Assembly (NCBI GenBank): GCA_039039985.1
Contig: JBCCOV010000127.1
Coordinates: forward strand, 1-14,729
DNA: 14,729 nucleotides
Reading direction: 5' to 3'
From: JBCBWG01 sp039039985
Lineage (GTDB): Bacteria; Pseudomonadota; Alphaproteobacteria; Rhizobiales; Hyphomicrobiaceae
In this document: one piece after another, positions 6,995 through 14,591 of the stretch
Layout of the letters: every line of letters starts with the position of its first letter
How positions within the stretch are numbered: the stretch's first letter is position 1
The notes under the pieces: generated by a model
Seen by the model: the letters and a program-made list of their open reading frames with translations, nothing else
Told to the model about the DNA's origin: nothing
Database searches by the model: none
Position numbers and translations under genes: made by a program

Positions 6995-8650
6995 TTACTG
7001 GGCTGCCACTGGGCGCAACTCGGGAGCGGCAGCGACCAGCGGTTGCTCCGCTGCGTCCACCGACTCATCTCCGCGAATTGTGCGCCAGATGTTGTAGGCC
7101 ATGATCAAAGCGCCCAGCACGAACAGCAGTCCGCCGATGGCTCGGATCACATAGAATGGCTTCATCGCCTCCACGGTCTCGATGAACGAGTACTGGAGGA
7201 AGCCCAGGCGGTCGTAGGCACGCCACATCAGGCCCTGGAGAATACCGGACACCCACATCGCCGTGATGTAGAGCAGGATTCCCAGCGTCGACACCCAGAA
7301 GTGCCATTCGACAAGACGGATCGAGTACAGCGCCTTGCGCTTCCACAGCCATGGAACGAGGCAGTAAATCGCGCCAAACGACACCATTGCGACCCAGCCA
7401 AGTGCGCCTGAGTGGACGTGGCCGATGGTCCAATCCGTGTAGTGGCTCAGCGAGTTGACGGCCTTAATGGACATCAACGGGCCTTCGAACGTGCTCATGC
7501 CATAGAACGCGACCGAGACCACCAGCAGCCGCACCACCGGGTCGGTCCGCAGCTTGTCCCAGGCTCCCGACAGCGTCATGAGCCCGTTGATCATCCCACC
7601 CCACGACGGCATCCACAGCATGATCGAGAACGTCATGCCCAGGGTCTGCGCCCAATCCGGCAGCGCCGTGTAGTGCAAATGGTGCGGACCGGCCCAAATG
7701 TAGATGAAGATCAGCGTCCAGAAGTGAACGATCGACAGACGGTAGGAGTAAACCGGCCGCTCCACACGCTTCGGGATGAAATAGTACATGATCCCCAGAA
7801 AGCCGGCCGTGAGGAAGAAGCCGACGGCATTGTGGCCGTACCACCATTGCGTCATCGCATCCTGAACGCCGGCAAAGAGAATGTAGCTCTTTGTCGCTGT
7901 AAACGAGACCGGTACCGTCAGGTTATTGACGATGTGCAGCATTGCGATGGTGACGATGAACGCCAGATAGAACCAGTTCGCCACGTAGATGTGCGGTTCC
8001 TTGCGTCGCGCCAGCGTCCCGACGAAAACGAAAAAGTACACAACCCAGACGATGGTCAGGAACAGATCGGCATACCATTCCGGCTCGGCATACTCTTTGC
8101 TCTGTGTGACACCGAGGATGTAACCGGTTCCGGCAATCAGAATGAAAAGCTGATAGCCCCAAACAACGAACCACGGCGCCCACCGCCCGGGCATACGTGC
8201 TTGGCTTGTGCGTTGGACAACGTAAAGCGACGTCGCAAGCAGGACGTTACCGCCAAACGCAAAAATCACTGCCGACGTATGGAGCGGTCGTAAGCGGCCG
8301 AAGCTGGTCCAGGGCAAATCGAAATTGAGCGCGGGAAATGCCATCTGCCACGCGATGATGTCGCCGACCAAGAAGCCTGCAATGCCCCACACAACGGCGG
8401 CAACCGTGGCAACTTTGATGGGGCCGTCGAAGTACCCCGTTGGCGTTTCCGCCGACGCATCCGTGAAAGCTTGAGACAACACATAGAACACCGCGAGTAG
8501 AGCGGCGAGCGCCATGACCGCGGCGTGAAACGCCATCACATTATCTGTTGTCACCACGGCAACATAGCCACAGACCAACGCAGCGATGCCGCCTAGTAAG
8601 ACCGCAGACACATCGGAAAATGCCAACTGTCCCTGTTCAACGTCATTCAT
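6995..8650 (-). CDS. ccoN: cbb3 oxidase subunit I, catalytic CcoN
   Basis: A 551-residue heme-copper oxidase subunit with about twelve or more membrane spans. It holds low-spin heme b, heme b3 and Cu_B, and reduces oxygen to water. Visible ligands are His124 (RPLHTSAV), His273 in WWYGHNAV, the His323-His324 pair in WAGPHHLHY, and His411/His413 in TIGHVHSGALGW. The frame extends to 8695, but I use 8650 (MNDVEQGQ): GGGAG precedes it at suitable spacing, while the longer N-terminus lacks a ribosome site and runs through a hairpin. It is first in the ccoNOQP operon, with an FNR/FixK box 80 bases upstream, so low-oxygen induction is likely. Confidence 0.97.
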   Translation of the reverse strand: MNDVEQGQLAFSDVSAVLLGGIAALVCGYVAVVTTDNVMAFHAAVMALAALLAVFYVLSQAFTDASAETPTGYFDGPIKVATVAAVVWGIAGFLVGDIIAWQMAFPALNFDLPWTSFGRLRPLHTSAVIFAFGGNVLLATSLYVVQRTSQARMPGRWAPWFVVWGYQLFILIAGTGYILGVTQSKEYAEPEWYADLFLTIVWVVYFFVFVGTLARRKEPHIYVANWFYLAFIVTIAMLHIVNNLTVPVSFTATKSYILFAGVQDAMTQWWYGHNAVGFFLTAGFLGIMYYFIPKRVERPVYSYRLSIVHFWTLIFIYIWAGPHHLHYTALPDWAQTLGMTFSIMLWMPSWGGMINGLMTLSGAWDKLRTDPVVRLLVVSVAFYGMSTFEGPLMSIKAVNSLSHYTDWTIGHVHSGALGWVAMVSFGAIYCLVPWLWKRKALYSIRLVEWHFWVSTLGILLYITAMWVSGILQGLMWRAYDRLGFLQYSFIETVEAMKPFYVIRAIGGLLFVLGALIMAYNIWRTIRGDESVDAAEQPLVAAAPELRPVAAQ

Positions 8651-8677
8651 GAAGAGCTCCCGACCGGTTCGAAACCG

Positions 8678-8696
8678 CATGCCCTTTGCGGGCATG
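8678..8696 (-). promoter_or_regulatory. Inverted repeat in the ccoN leader
   Basis: Arms CATGCCC (8678-8684) and GGGCATG (8690-8696) flank TTTGC. If the FNR/FixK box at 8730-8743 works as a class II activator site, transcription would start near 8695. The repeat would then sit at the very 5' end of the ccoN mRNA, where it could stabilise the message. Alternatively it is an operator for another regulator overlapping the start site. The repeat is seen directly; its role is inferred. Confidence 0.4.
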
Positions 8697-8729
8697 TTTG
8701 CTTCGTGTCAGGCCGGCGCCAACATGGCT

Positions 8730-8743
8730 TTGACATCGATCAA
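8730..8743. promoter_or_regulatory. FNR/FixK box between ccoN and hemN
   Basis: TTGACATCGATCAA is a 14-base anaerobox matching TTGAY-N4-ATCAA in full. It lies 80 bases before the ccoN start and 101 bases before hemN, between divergent genes. ccoNOQP and hemN are classic FNR/FixK targets in alphaproteobacteria. One box may serve both promoters. Class II spacing would place starts near 8695 (ccoN) and 8778 (hemN). No clear -10 element was assigned. Confidence 0.8.
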
Positions 8744-8843
8744 TGCGTTCGGCGCTCCAAAACTCCATTCGGTGCGACAATGCTTCCCGTTCGCGCAACA
8801 GACCCCGAGAACGCGCGGCATCGCACGTTTGGAGAAGATCACC

Positions 8844-10181
8844 ATGATGTCAGAGCTCATCCGAAAGTATGCTCTGCCGGTGCCTCGCTACACGAGCTAT
8901 CCAACGGCACCTCAGTTCACGGCAGATGTGGTCGGCGATACCTACGAAACCTGGCTTGAGAACCTTGCACCTGCAGCCAATTTATCCCTTTACGTCCATA
9001 TACCGTTTTGCGAAGCCTTGTGCTGGTACTGCGGCTGCACGACCAAAGCGACGCGACAGTATGCGCCGGTCCAAAACTACCTGCGCAGTCTCGTGAACGA
9101 GATCTCGCGCGTGACCAGCCACACGCGCCCCAGCCAGACCGTCAGCCAGATACACTGGGGCGGTGGGTCCCCCAACATTCTCCGCGACGACGACGTACTC
9201 CGGCTTGTCGATGCGCTCCGGGCCTACTTCTCAGTCGAGGACGATGTTGAGTTCGCGGTCGAAGTCGACCCACGCACGCACACCAGTGAGCGAACCGAAG
9301 CCTTCATGCGGGCAGGTGTCACGCGCCTGAGCATTGGCGTGCAGGACTTCGACGAGGGCGTACAGCGAGCGATCAATCGTGTTCAGTCCTTTGAGACAAC
9401 GCGCGCTGTGATCGACGGCTTTCGTAGCTACGGTGTCGGTTCCGTCAACATTGACCTCGTTTATGGTCTGCCCAAACAATCCGTCGCCTCGACCCTCCGG
9501 ACGATCAAGAAAGTGCTTGAGCTTCGCCCGGACCGCATCGCATTGTTCGGCTACGCTCACCTGCCGAAGCGGATCACGCATCAGAGACTGATCAGTCAGG
9601 AGGATTTGCCTGATGCGGTGGACCGCTACCAACAGTCAAAACAGCTGGCCGAGCGCCTGATAGAGGCTGGCTATGTTCGGATCGGCCTCGATCACTTTGC
9701 CCTTCCCACGGACCCGATCGCCACCGCACCGGCGCGGCGGAATTTCCAAGGATATACGAGAGACGACAGCGATGCTCTGATCGGGCTTGGGGCATCAGCG
9801 ATCGGAAAACTGCCTCAGGGCTATATTCAAAACGCCACCGCAACGCATGACTACAGTCGCCGCGTCCGCGACGGCGGGCTTGCCGTTGTGCGCGGTCACA
9901 CGTTGAGTGACGAGGATCGCATGCGCGCGCTGGTGATCGAGCGCATCATGTGTGATCTGAAGTTTCCCGCTGATGAGTTATCACGGTGTTTCGGAGAGCG
10001 TGCAGCACATTTGTTCGAAGCAGCTGCGGAGCTGCTCCGAGATGACAAGGACGGGCTGGTCGCGCCATCTGGCCGCGGCTTCAAGGTCACGTCGCGCGGG
10101 CGACCGTTTGTCCGCACGATCGCCGCATACTTCGACGCCTATCTGGAGCGCAAGGCTGTGCTTTATTCCACCGGCGTCTAA
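8844..10181 (+). CDS. hemN: Oxygen-independent coproporphyrinogen III dehydrogenase HemN
   Basis: A 445-residue radical SAM enzyme that decarboxylates coproporphyrinogen III to protoporphyrinogen IX without oxygen, in the cytoplasm. The N-terminus carries RYTSYPTAPQF. The 4Fe-4S/SAM cluster motif has cysteines 56, 60 and 63 with the extra HemN cysteine 65 (HIPFCEALCWYCGC), followed by WGGGSPN. This full N-terminal pattern and length favour true HemN over the shorter HemW. The frame opens at 8586, but GGAG at 8831-8834 lies nine bases before the ATG at 8844. Divergent from ccoN and sharing its FNR/FixK box, it would supply heme for the oxidase under low oxygen. Confidence 0.95.
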   Translation: MMSELIRKYALPVPRYTSYPTAPQFTADVVGDTYETWLENLAPAANLSLYVHIPFCEALCWYCGCTTKATRQYAPVQNYLRSLVNEISRVTSHTRPSQTVSQIHWGGGSPNILRDDDVLRLVDALRAYFSVEDDVEFAVEVDPRTHTSERTEAFMRAGVTRLSIGVQDFDEGVQRAINRVQSFETTRAVIDGFRSYGVGSVNIDLVYGLPKQSVASTLRTIKKVLELRPDRIALFGYAHLPKRITHQRLISQEDLPDAVDRYQQSKQLAERLIEAGYVRIGLDHFALPTDPIATAPARRNFQGYTRDDSDALIGLGASAIGKLPQGYIQNATATHDYSRRVRDGGLAVVRGHTLSDEDRMRALVIERIMCDLKFPADELSRCFGERAAHLFEAAAELLRDDKDGLVAPSGRGFKVTSRGRPFVRTIAAYFDAYLERKAVLYSTGV

Positions 10182-10269
10182 ACCCATCTGACCGGTCAGT
10201 ACACATCGCCTTATTCGGGATATAGCGGCGGTCGCGCTTACCTTGATGTATGGCATCTTTGCAACGTGA

Positions 10270-10300
10270 CTTGAGCGGAGGCGCGACTCGCGCCATCAAG
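10270..10300. promoter_or_regulatory. Interrupted hairpin between hemN and the lipoprotein gene
   Basis: An inner perfect stem, GGCGCG with CGCGCC around ACT (10280-10294), is extended by an outer stem CTTGA with TCAAG (10270-10274 and 10296-10300) across an uneven bulge. It lies about 90 bases after the hemN stop and 87 before the next gene. There is no T-run on either strand, so it is not a standard intrinsic terminator. It may be a 3'-end structure or an operator. Confidence 0.35.
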
Positions 10301-10387
10301 AAACCGCAAATAGGCATTGATCAAGTCGACAGAGCACGTTTTCGCGACGTCGTCGGCACGCATCTGGAATGCGCAAAGGAGCCCCGC

Positions 10388-10930
10388 ATGGCCCGATTCG
10401 CCCTCATTTCGGCAGTCATTGGTGCGCTGGCGCTGGCCGGATGCTCGCAATCTGCCGTCAATCTGCTCAACACAGGATCAATCACCAGCACCAAAAAACA
10501 AGGTCCAGCCACACCGAAAGTGGTGACACCGCCGGATCGCGCTCTTCATGTTGCTGCAACATCTGCCCGGGCGCAGAAGTGTGGTTACTACTTCGATCCT
10601 GAGAAGCTGAAGACCGACTACCTCACGTTTGAGACCACTAACGGCCTTAAGCCCGAGGATGTTGCGGGCGTTGCGAAGCTCTACGATTTCACAAAAAAAC
10701 GGATTGCGGCCAAGATTGCACCCGTGGAATCCTATTGCAGCAGCACGCAGACAAAAACCATCAAGGCCCAGCTCACCAAATATCTGGCTGGCGATTATGC
10801 GCCACCGGTCGTCAAGAAGACGGCTGAGGCTGGCAACTGGTGGGAATCCGATGTCCCGCAAGGCAAAGAGCGCATCAACCCCAGGTGGTATGAAAAGGGT
10901 GAGAAAGCCATCATTACGACGCCGGAGTAG
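10388..10930 (+). CDS. Predicted lipoprotein, unknown function
   Basis: 180 residues with a clear lipoprotein signal: MARFALISAVIGALALAGC, lipobox LAGC with Cys19 as lipidation site. The mature part is about 162 residues. A Thr/Lys-rich linker leads to a soluble domain with two cysteines (KCGYYF and ESYCSS), many lysines and alpha-helical character. Serine after Cys19 suggests outer-membrane sorting if the usual +2 rule applies. The start is set by AAGGAG at 10376-10381, six bases before the ATG; the frame extends to 10250 without other support. I do not recognise the family. It follows hemN by 206 bases, so co-transcription is uncertain. Confidence 0.8.
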   Translation: MARFALISAVIGALALAGCSQSAVNLLNTGSITSTKKQGPATPKVVTPPDRALHVAATSARAQKCGYYFDPEKLKTDYLTFETTNGLKPEDVAGVAKLYDFTKKRIAAKIAPVESYCSSTQTKTIKAQLTKYLAGDYAPPVVKKTAEAGNWWESDVPQGKERINPRWYEKGEKAIITTPE

Positions 10931-10974
10931 TCACAGCGCAGTACGACAGCTTTGAGCGGGGCCAGACAGGGGTC

Positions 10975-11337
10975 ATGCTGACCAAGCTCCTTCAGTTCGA
11001 GTTGGTGTTGAAACTCTCTGTCGGCCTGATGTTGCTCATCGCCCCTGTGACTGTGGCGCGCATCTTTGGTTTACCGCACGGTCAAATCGGGCTGTGGGGG
11101 CGCTTACTCGGCATTGTATTGATCGGGATCGCCGGTGCGATTTACATAGAGCATGATGTCGAGGGTGCAGAAGGGTTGGGTCTGGCGGGCCTGATCCTAA
11201 TTAACCTTCTGGCACTTGTAACACTCCTCTTTTTTGCGATCGTACAGGGCACCGGAACACGGCGTGGTGCCGTCGTGATTTGGCTTATGATTGCACTTCT
11301 GTTTTCATTAACGTTTCTCGAAATACTACAAATCTAA
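10975..11337 (+). CDS. Small integral membrane protein, unknown function
   Basis: 120 residues, mostly hydrophobic, with four likely membrane spans at about 8-30, 40-58, 67-90 and 98-118. The only notable polar loops are RIFGLPHGQIGLWGR and the acidic EHDVEGAEG. The pattern resembles small four-helix proteins of unknown function (DUF4345-like), but I cannot assign a family with confidence. AGGGG lies only two bases before the ATG, so the start is less secure than its neighbours. It begins 44 bases after the lipoprotein stop in the same direction, so the two may form an operon. Confidence 0.65.
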   Translation: MLTKLLQFELVLKLSVGLMLLIAPVTVARIFGLPHGQIGLWGRLLGIVLIGIAGAIYIEHDVEGAEGLGLAGLILINLLALVTLLFFAIVQGTGTRRGAVVIWLMIALLFSLTFLEILQI

Positions 11338-11499
11338 CACCTAGGTTCAGATGTTCGTCACCGAACTCGCGCGGGCAGCACCAACCATGTCCGCCTATAC
11401 GATCTATGCAATGGTTTCCTAATACAGGCCCGATAATTTGCGCGCCTGCGAGGTCCAATCGCGCGCCACGTCATCGCCGTTTCCAGTCAAAGGTGGAAC

Positions 11500-12708
11500 A
11501 TGCTCGACTATCAACCGGCACTGTCAAACGGCAGTCCTGAAACTGCCGTCGAGCAACAAGGCGATACGACTGAATTCGAGCTTGCCAGAACACGGGCAGA
11601 CTTTCTCGACTTAGAAGAAGATTGGAATGCCCTGTTTGCCACCTCGGCCCGATCAATTCACGTTTTTCAATCGTTCAATTGGCTGTGGCATTGGTCGGAG
11701 ACATACGGGCGCAACAACCACGACGACTTCGTCGTTGTGACGGCCCGTCGCAACGGCCAACTCATTCTCGTATGGCCAATGCACGTGTCCCGCCGGTTGG
11801 GGGTGACGCGTCTGGAGTGGCTTGGAGAGCCGATCGGTCAGTATGGCGACCTGATCGTTGCCGATATCAGCGACCGCGATTGCCTGATCCGCAACGCCTG
11901 GCAGCACGCCGTCGCCGACATCAAGCCCGATGCCGTCCATTTGCGCCGCGTACGATCCGACGCCAATGTGCATGACTTTCTCTCGCGCAACGCGGCAATC
12001 CTGACGGAGCAGCGACAGGCACCCTACGTCGCGACGCAGTCCGCCAACACATTTCCTGAGTATTCGGAAACAAGGCTCTCCAATCGATCGCGACGGAACC
12101 GGCGACGACTCAGACGGAGACTGCATGAGCGTGGTGAGATCCGTAGCGAGATACTTTCGCCGTCGGAGCAAGCAGCGGACATTGCCGTCGAAGCCATCCA
12201 GCTCAAGCGTGCCTGGATTAAGGATCGTGGCCTGGCCTCACCTGCGCTGGAATCGTCCTGCGCACTCGCGTTCTTTCGCGCGGTCTGCTCCGGCGGTCCG
12301 CGCCCCGTCGAGGCGAGCGTGCATGCTCTCTATTGCGACCAAGACCTGGCGAACGCGCAAATCTACTTCTCATGCAAACGCCGTAGCTGCCTTCACATCA
12401 TTGTCTATGCGTTGGACTATGAAAAAACGCGATGCGGCCTTTTGCATTGTGACGATGCCGTCGAAAACGCGTTCGAGACCGACACGGAAATTCTCGACTT
12501 CCTACCGCCGGACAGCGACTATAAGCGAGACTGGGCGAGCGGCTCAGTCGCCGTCTCAGACTTCGCGTTGCCGTTGACGTTGAAGGGCTATGCCTACGTT
12601 CACGCCTACGTCCGAACAGCGCGACCACTGGCGAAGGCACTGATCCAAAAACTGCCCTGGTCATGGTGCCAACGGCTGCCCGGCGCGAACGGCCACGAAC
12701 CTGAGTAA
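11500..12708 (+). CDS. GNAT-fold acetyltransferase, CelD/BcsL-like
   Basis: 402 residues matching the pattern of the CelD/BcsL-like GNAT proteins (Acetyltransf_6). The N-terminal half has the typical WNALFATSARSIHVFQSFNW segment. A basic patch at about 193-207, NRSRRNRRRLRRRLHE, precedes the acyl-transfer half with LKRAWIKDRG, and a late block ILDFLPPDSDYKRDWASG. Relatives sit in exopolysaccharide or cellulose loci and may acylate a polymer precursor; here no such genes flank it. AAAGG lies six bases before the ATG. It is separated by 162 bases from the upstream gene and converges with the reductase gene 62 bases downstream. Substrate unknown. Confidence 0.8.
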   Translation: MLDYQPALSNGSPETAVEQQGDTTEFELARTRADFLDLEEDWNALFATSARSIHVFQSFNWLWHWSETYGRNNHDDFVVVTARRNGQLILVWPMHVSRRLGVTRLEWLGEPIGQYGDLIVADISDRDCLIRNAWQHAVADIKPDAVHLRRVRSDANVHDFLSRNAAILTEQRQAPYVATQSANTFPEYSETRLSNRSRRNRRRLRRRLHERGEIRSEILSPSEQAADIAVEAIQLKRAWIKDRGLASPALESSCALAFFRAVCSGGPRPVEASVHALYCDQDLANAQIYFSCKRRSCLHIIVYALDYEKTRCGLLHCDDAVENAFETDTEILDFLPPDSDYKRDWASGSVAVSDFALPLTLKGYAYVHAYVRTARPLAKALIQKLPWSWCQRLPGANGHEPE

Positions 12709-12770
12709 TGCGCGGCCATGTCAGCCGGCTGCCTCGGGACTCGGCTTGATTCAATCCGACATGATCTCGT

Positions 12771-13853
12771 CTATTGCACACCGAGCTTCTTCTGCAGGCT
12801 TGACGATGACGTGGTGTATTGGAACAGAAGCTTGCGATCCGGATAGATGTAACGATGCGCCTGCTGCGCCATCAGCGCCGCTTCGTGAAAGCCGGAGAGA
12901 ATGAGTTTCAACTTACCCGGATAGGTGTTGATGTCGCCGATTGCGAATATCCGTGATTCACTGGTCTCGAACTTCTCCGTGTCCACAGGAACGAGGTTTT
13001 CGCGCACGTTGAGGCCCCAGTCCGCAACCGGCCCGAGTTTCATGGTCAGGCCGAAGAACGGAAGCATGGCATTGCACGCAATCTGCACCTCGCCTTGATC
13101 TTTCGTACGCACGGTGATGGCGCTCAGTTGGCCGTCGGCGCCATGAAGCGTGGTAACCTGACCGATCATGAGCGACATCTTGCCATCCGCCACCAGCGCT
13201 CTCATTTGCTCGACGGTGTGTGGCGCCGCGCGAAAATCGTCTCGGCGATGGATCAGAGTCAGTGATTTCGCAAGTGGTTGAAGATTGACGGTCCAGTCGA
13301 GAGCAGAATCGCCACCGCCAACAATGACAATGTCTTTGCCGGCAAACTGTTCCATCCGCCGCACGGCATAGAACACGCTGGATTTCTCAAACGCCTCGAT
13401 ACCGTCCAACGGCGGGCGTTTGGGGGTGAACGAGCCGCCGCCGGCAGCAATCACCACCACTTTCGCGAGAAACTGCGTGCCGGCATCCGTCGTGACGGCA
13501 AATCGGTCGTCCGCCTGGCGTTGCAGCTCGTCCACGCGCTCTGCGAGGTGGAATGTTGGATTGAACGGCTTAATCTGCTCCATAAGCCGGTCGGTCAGTT
13601 CCTGCCCCGTTACAACCGGCAATGCCGGAATGTCGTAGATCGGCTTTTCCGGATAGAGTTCCGCGCACTGTCCGCCGGGCTTATCCAGAATGTCGATCAC
13701 GTGGCATGAGATATCGAGCAGGCCCAGTTCGAACACAGCAAAAAGGCCGCAGGGTCCCGCGCCAATAATCAATGCGTCGGTTTCGATAACGCCGCCGTTT
13801 GTGCCGATGCGCTCAGCGTCCGTTGCGGGCAGTTGTGTTTTGGGTTCGCTCAT
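12771..13853 (-). CDS. Ferredoxin-NADP+ reductase, TrxR-like
   Basis: 360 residues. The FAD site is IIGAGPCGLF at about 28-37, followed by GGQCAELYPEKPIYDIP. The NADP(H) site is VGGGDSALDW, and the C-terminal FAD block is IFAIGDINTYPGKLKLILSGFHEA. There is no redox CxxC pair between the domains, which separates it from thioredoxin reductase and points to the YumC-type ferredoxin (flavodoxin)-NADP+ reductases. It carries an N-terminal extension of about 20 residues before the FAD fold. The ribosome site before 13853 is weak. It follows the ferredoxin gene by 86 bases in the same direction, and the two proteins are plausible redox partners. It probably moves electrons from NADPH to ferredoxin in the cytoplasm. 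Confidence 0.92.
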   Translation of the reverse strand: MSEPKTQLPATDAERIGTNGGVIETDALIIGAGPCGLFAVFELGLLDISCHVIDILDKPGGQCAELYPEKPIYDIPALPVVTGQELTDRLMEQIKPFNPTFHLAERVDELQRQADDRFAVTTDAGTQFLAKVVVIAAGGGSFTPKRPPLDGIEAFEKSSVFYAVRRMEQFAGKDIVIVGGGDSALDWTVNLQPLAKSLTLIHRRDDFRAAPHTVEQMRALVADGKMSLMIGQVTTLHGADGQLSAITVRTKDQGEVQIACNAMLPFFGLTMKLGPVADWGLNVRENLVPVDTEKFETSESRIFAIGDINTYPGKLKLILSGFHEAALMAQQAHRYIYPDRKLLFQYTTSSSSLQKKLGVQ

Positions 13854-13939
13854 GATCCAGCATCCGATCGCCGTCGTTGGCCTACGGGTCAGCGCCGTGG
13901 CCGCTCATCATCAAAGAAGCCAGGGGCCGTCCGAAGTCT

Positions 13940-14260
13940 TCAGAACTGTTTTTCAGGAACACGCACAACGAGACCGTCAAGCTCATCTGTGACCCTGATC
14001 TGGCAAGACAGTCGGCTGGTTTCGCGAACATCGAACGCGAAGTCCAACATATCTTCTTCCATTTCCGACGGCTTTCCGGTGCGCTCAGACCAGGCGTCGT
14101 CGACATAAACGTGACATGTTGCACACGCACACGCGCCGCCGCACTCCGCATCTACGCCGTCGATCAGGTTCAGCTTCGCCGCTTCCATCACGGTGATGCC
14201 GGTGGCCGCATCGACCACCGCTTCGGTACCATCGGGCTGAACGAACGTAATCTTGGCCAT
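13940..14260 (-). CDS. 2Fe-2S ferredoxin, adrenodoxin/FdVI type
   Basis: 106 residues with the vertebrate-type (adrenodoxin-like) 2Fe-2S motif: cysteines 40, 46, 49 and 86, in ECGGACACATCHVYVDDAW and LSCQIRV. An extra Cys44 lies within the motif, as is common in alphaproteobacterial FdVI-like proteins. Such ferredoxins serve cytochrome P450s, Fe-S assembly or heme-related reactions; the specific client is not indicated here. The start at 14260 has GGAG about ten bases upstream. It is first in a likely two-gene operon with the reductase at 12771-13853. A palindrome, TTACACACATGTAA, lies 61 bases upstream. Confidence 0.95.
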   Translation of the reverse strand: MAKITFVQPDGTEAVVDAATGITVMEAAKLNLIDGVDAECGGACACATCHVYVDDAWSERTGKPSEMEEDMLDFAFDVRETSRLSCQIRVTDELDGLVVRVPEKQF

Positions 14261-14320
14261 TTGCGGATGGCTCCAGGCTTAGAGGCTGCAGGTCGTGTCG
14301 CCGGCGGGCTGACAAGGTCA

Positions 14321-14334
14321 TTACACACATGTAA
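14321..14334. promoter_or_regulatory. Palindrome TTACA-N4-TGTAA upstream of ferredoxin
   Basis: TTACACACATGTAA is a perfect 5+4+5 dyad, centred about 67 bases before the ferredoxin start. Its size and layout are those of a dimeric repressor or activator site. It matches neither FNR (TTGAT-N4-ATCAA) nor the iron-rhodo box (TGA-N9-TCA). The regulator is unknown. Confidence 0.5.
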
Positions 14335-14355
14335 CGCTTCGAGACAGTTAGTCTG

Positions 14356-14376
14356 CACAAGCCGCCAACACAAGCC
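14356..14376. repeat. Direct repeat CACAAGCC, period 13
   Basis: CACAAGCC occurs at 14356-14363 and again at 14369-14376, five bases apart, within the ferredoxin upstream region. Helical phasing is not exact (13 bases), and its significance is doubtful. Confidence 0.3.
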
Positions 14377-14397
14377 GGGCAGCGCCTTCAGCCAATA

Positions 14398-14410
14398 ATA
14401 GCGACGCTAT
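14398..14410. promoter_or_regulatory. 13-bp palindrome ATAGCG-A-CGCTAT
   Basis: A perfect palindrome, ATAGCGACGCTAT, lies about 145 bases before the ferredoxin start and 35 bases inside the right repeat array. It is possibly an operator for a dimeric regulator or a promoter-distal element. Only the symmetry is seen; no regulator is known. Confidence 0.35.
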
Positions 14411-14444
14411 GATCACGCAGATCTATGATTAACGCTTGTTGCGA

Positions 14445-14591
14445 GAGTCTTTAACTGCGCTGTTCGCACGCTCGCAAGCTCGCGGCTCGAGCGAGTCTTT
14501 AATTGCGCTGTTCGCACGCTCGCAAGCTCGCGGCTCGAGCAGGAGTCTTTAGTGTGCGCTGTTCGCACGCTCGCAGGCTCGCGGCTCGAGC
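14445..14591 (-). repeat. 48-bp tandem repeat, right copy (3 units, inverted)
   Basis: Three units start with GAGTCTTT at 14445, 14493 and 14543. The first is 48 bases and the second 50. Each carries TGCGCTGTTCGCACGCTCGC and then GCTCGCGGCTCGAGC, the reverse complement of the left-end unit. Differences are few: CAAG versus CAGG, and small indels of +1 and +2 near the third start. The motif CGCTTGTTGCGAG (14433-14445) at the inner edge matches CGCTTGTCGCGAG at 63-75, in the same plus-strand orientation. Confidence 0.9.

Noticed and set aside
7412..8293. 293-codon plus-strand frame
   Set aside because: Antisense shadow of ccoN, whose ligand histidines and membrane spans are clear on the other strand.
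8586..8843. Upstream extension of hemN
   Set aside because: It overlaps the divergent ccoN start and the FNR/FixK box. The ATG at 8844 has a good ribosome site and gives the normal HemN N-terminus.
10318..10325. TTGATCAA as an FNR half-site pair
   Set aside because: The four-base spacer between half-sites is missing, so it is just an 8-bp palindrome.
12709..12770. Bidirectional terminator between the convergent acetyltransferase and reductase genes
   Set aside because: Only a weak AGCCG/CGGCT pairing with a long loop and no T-runs could be found.
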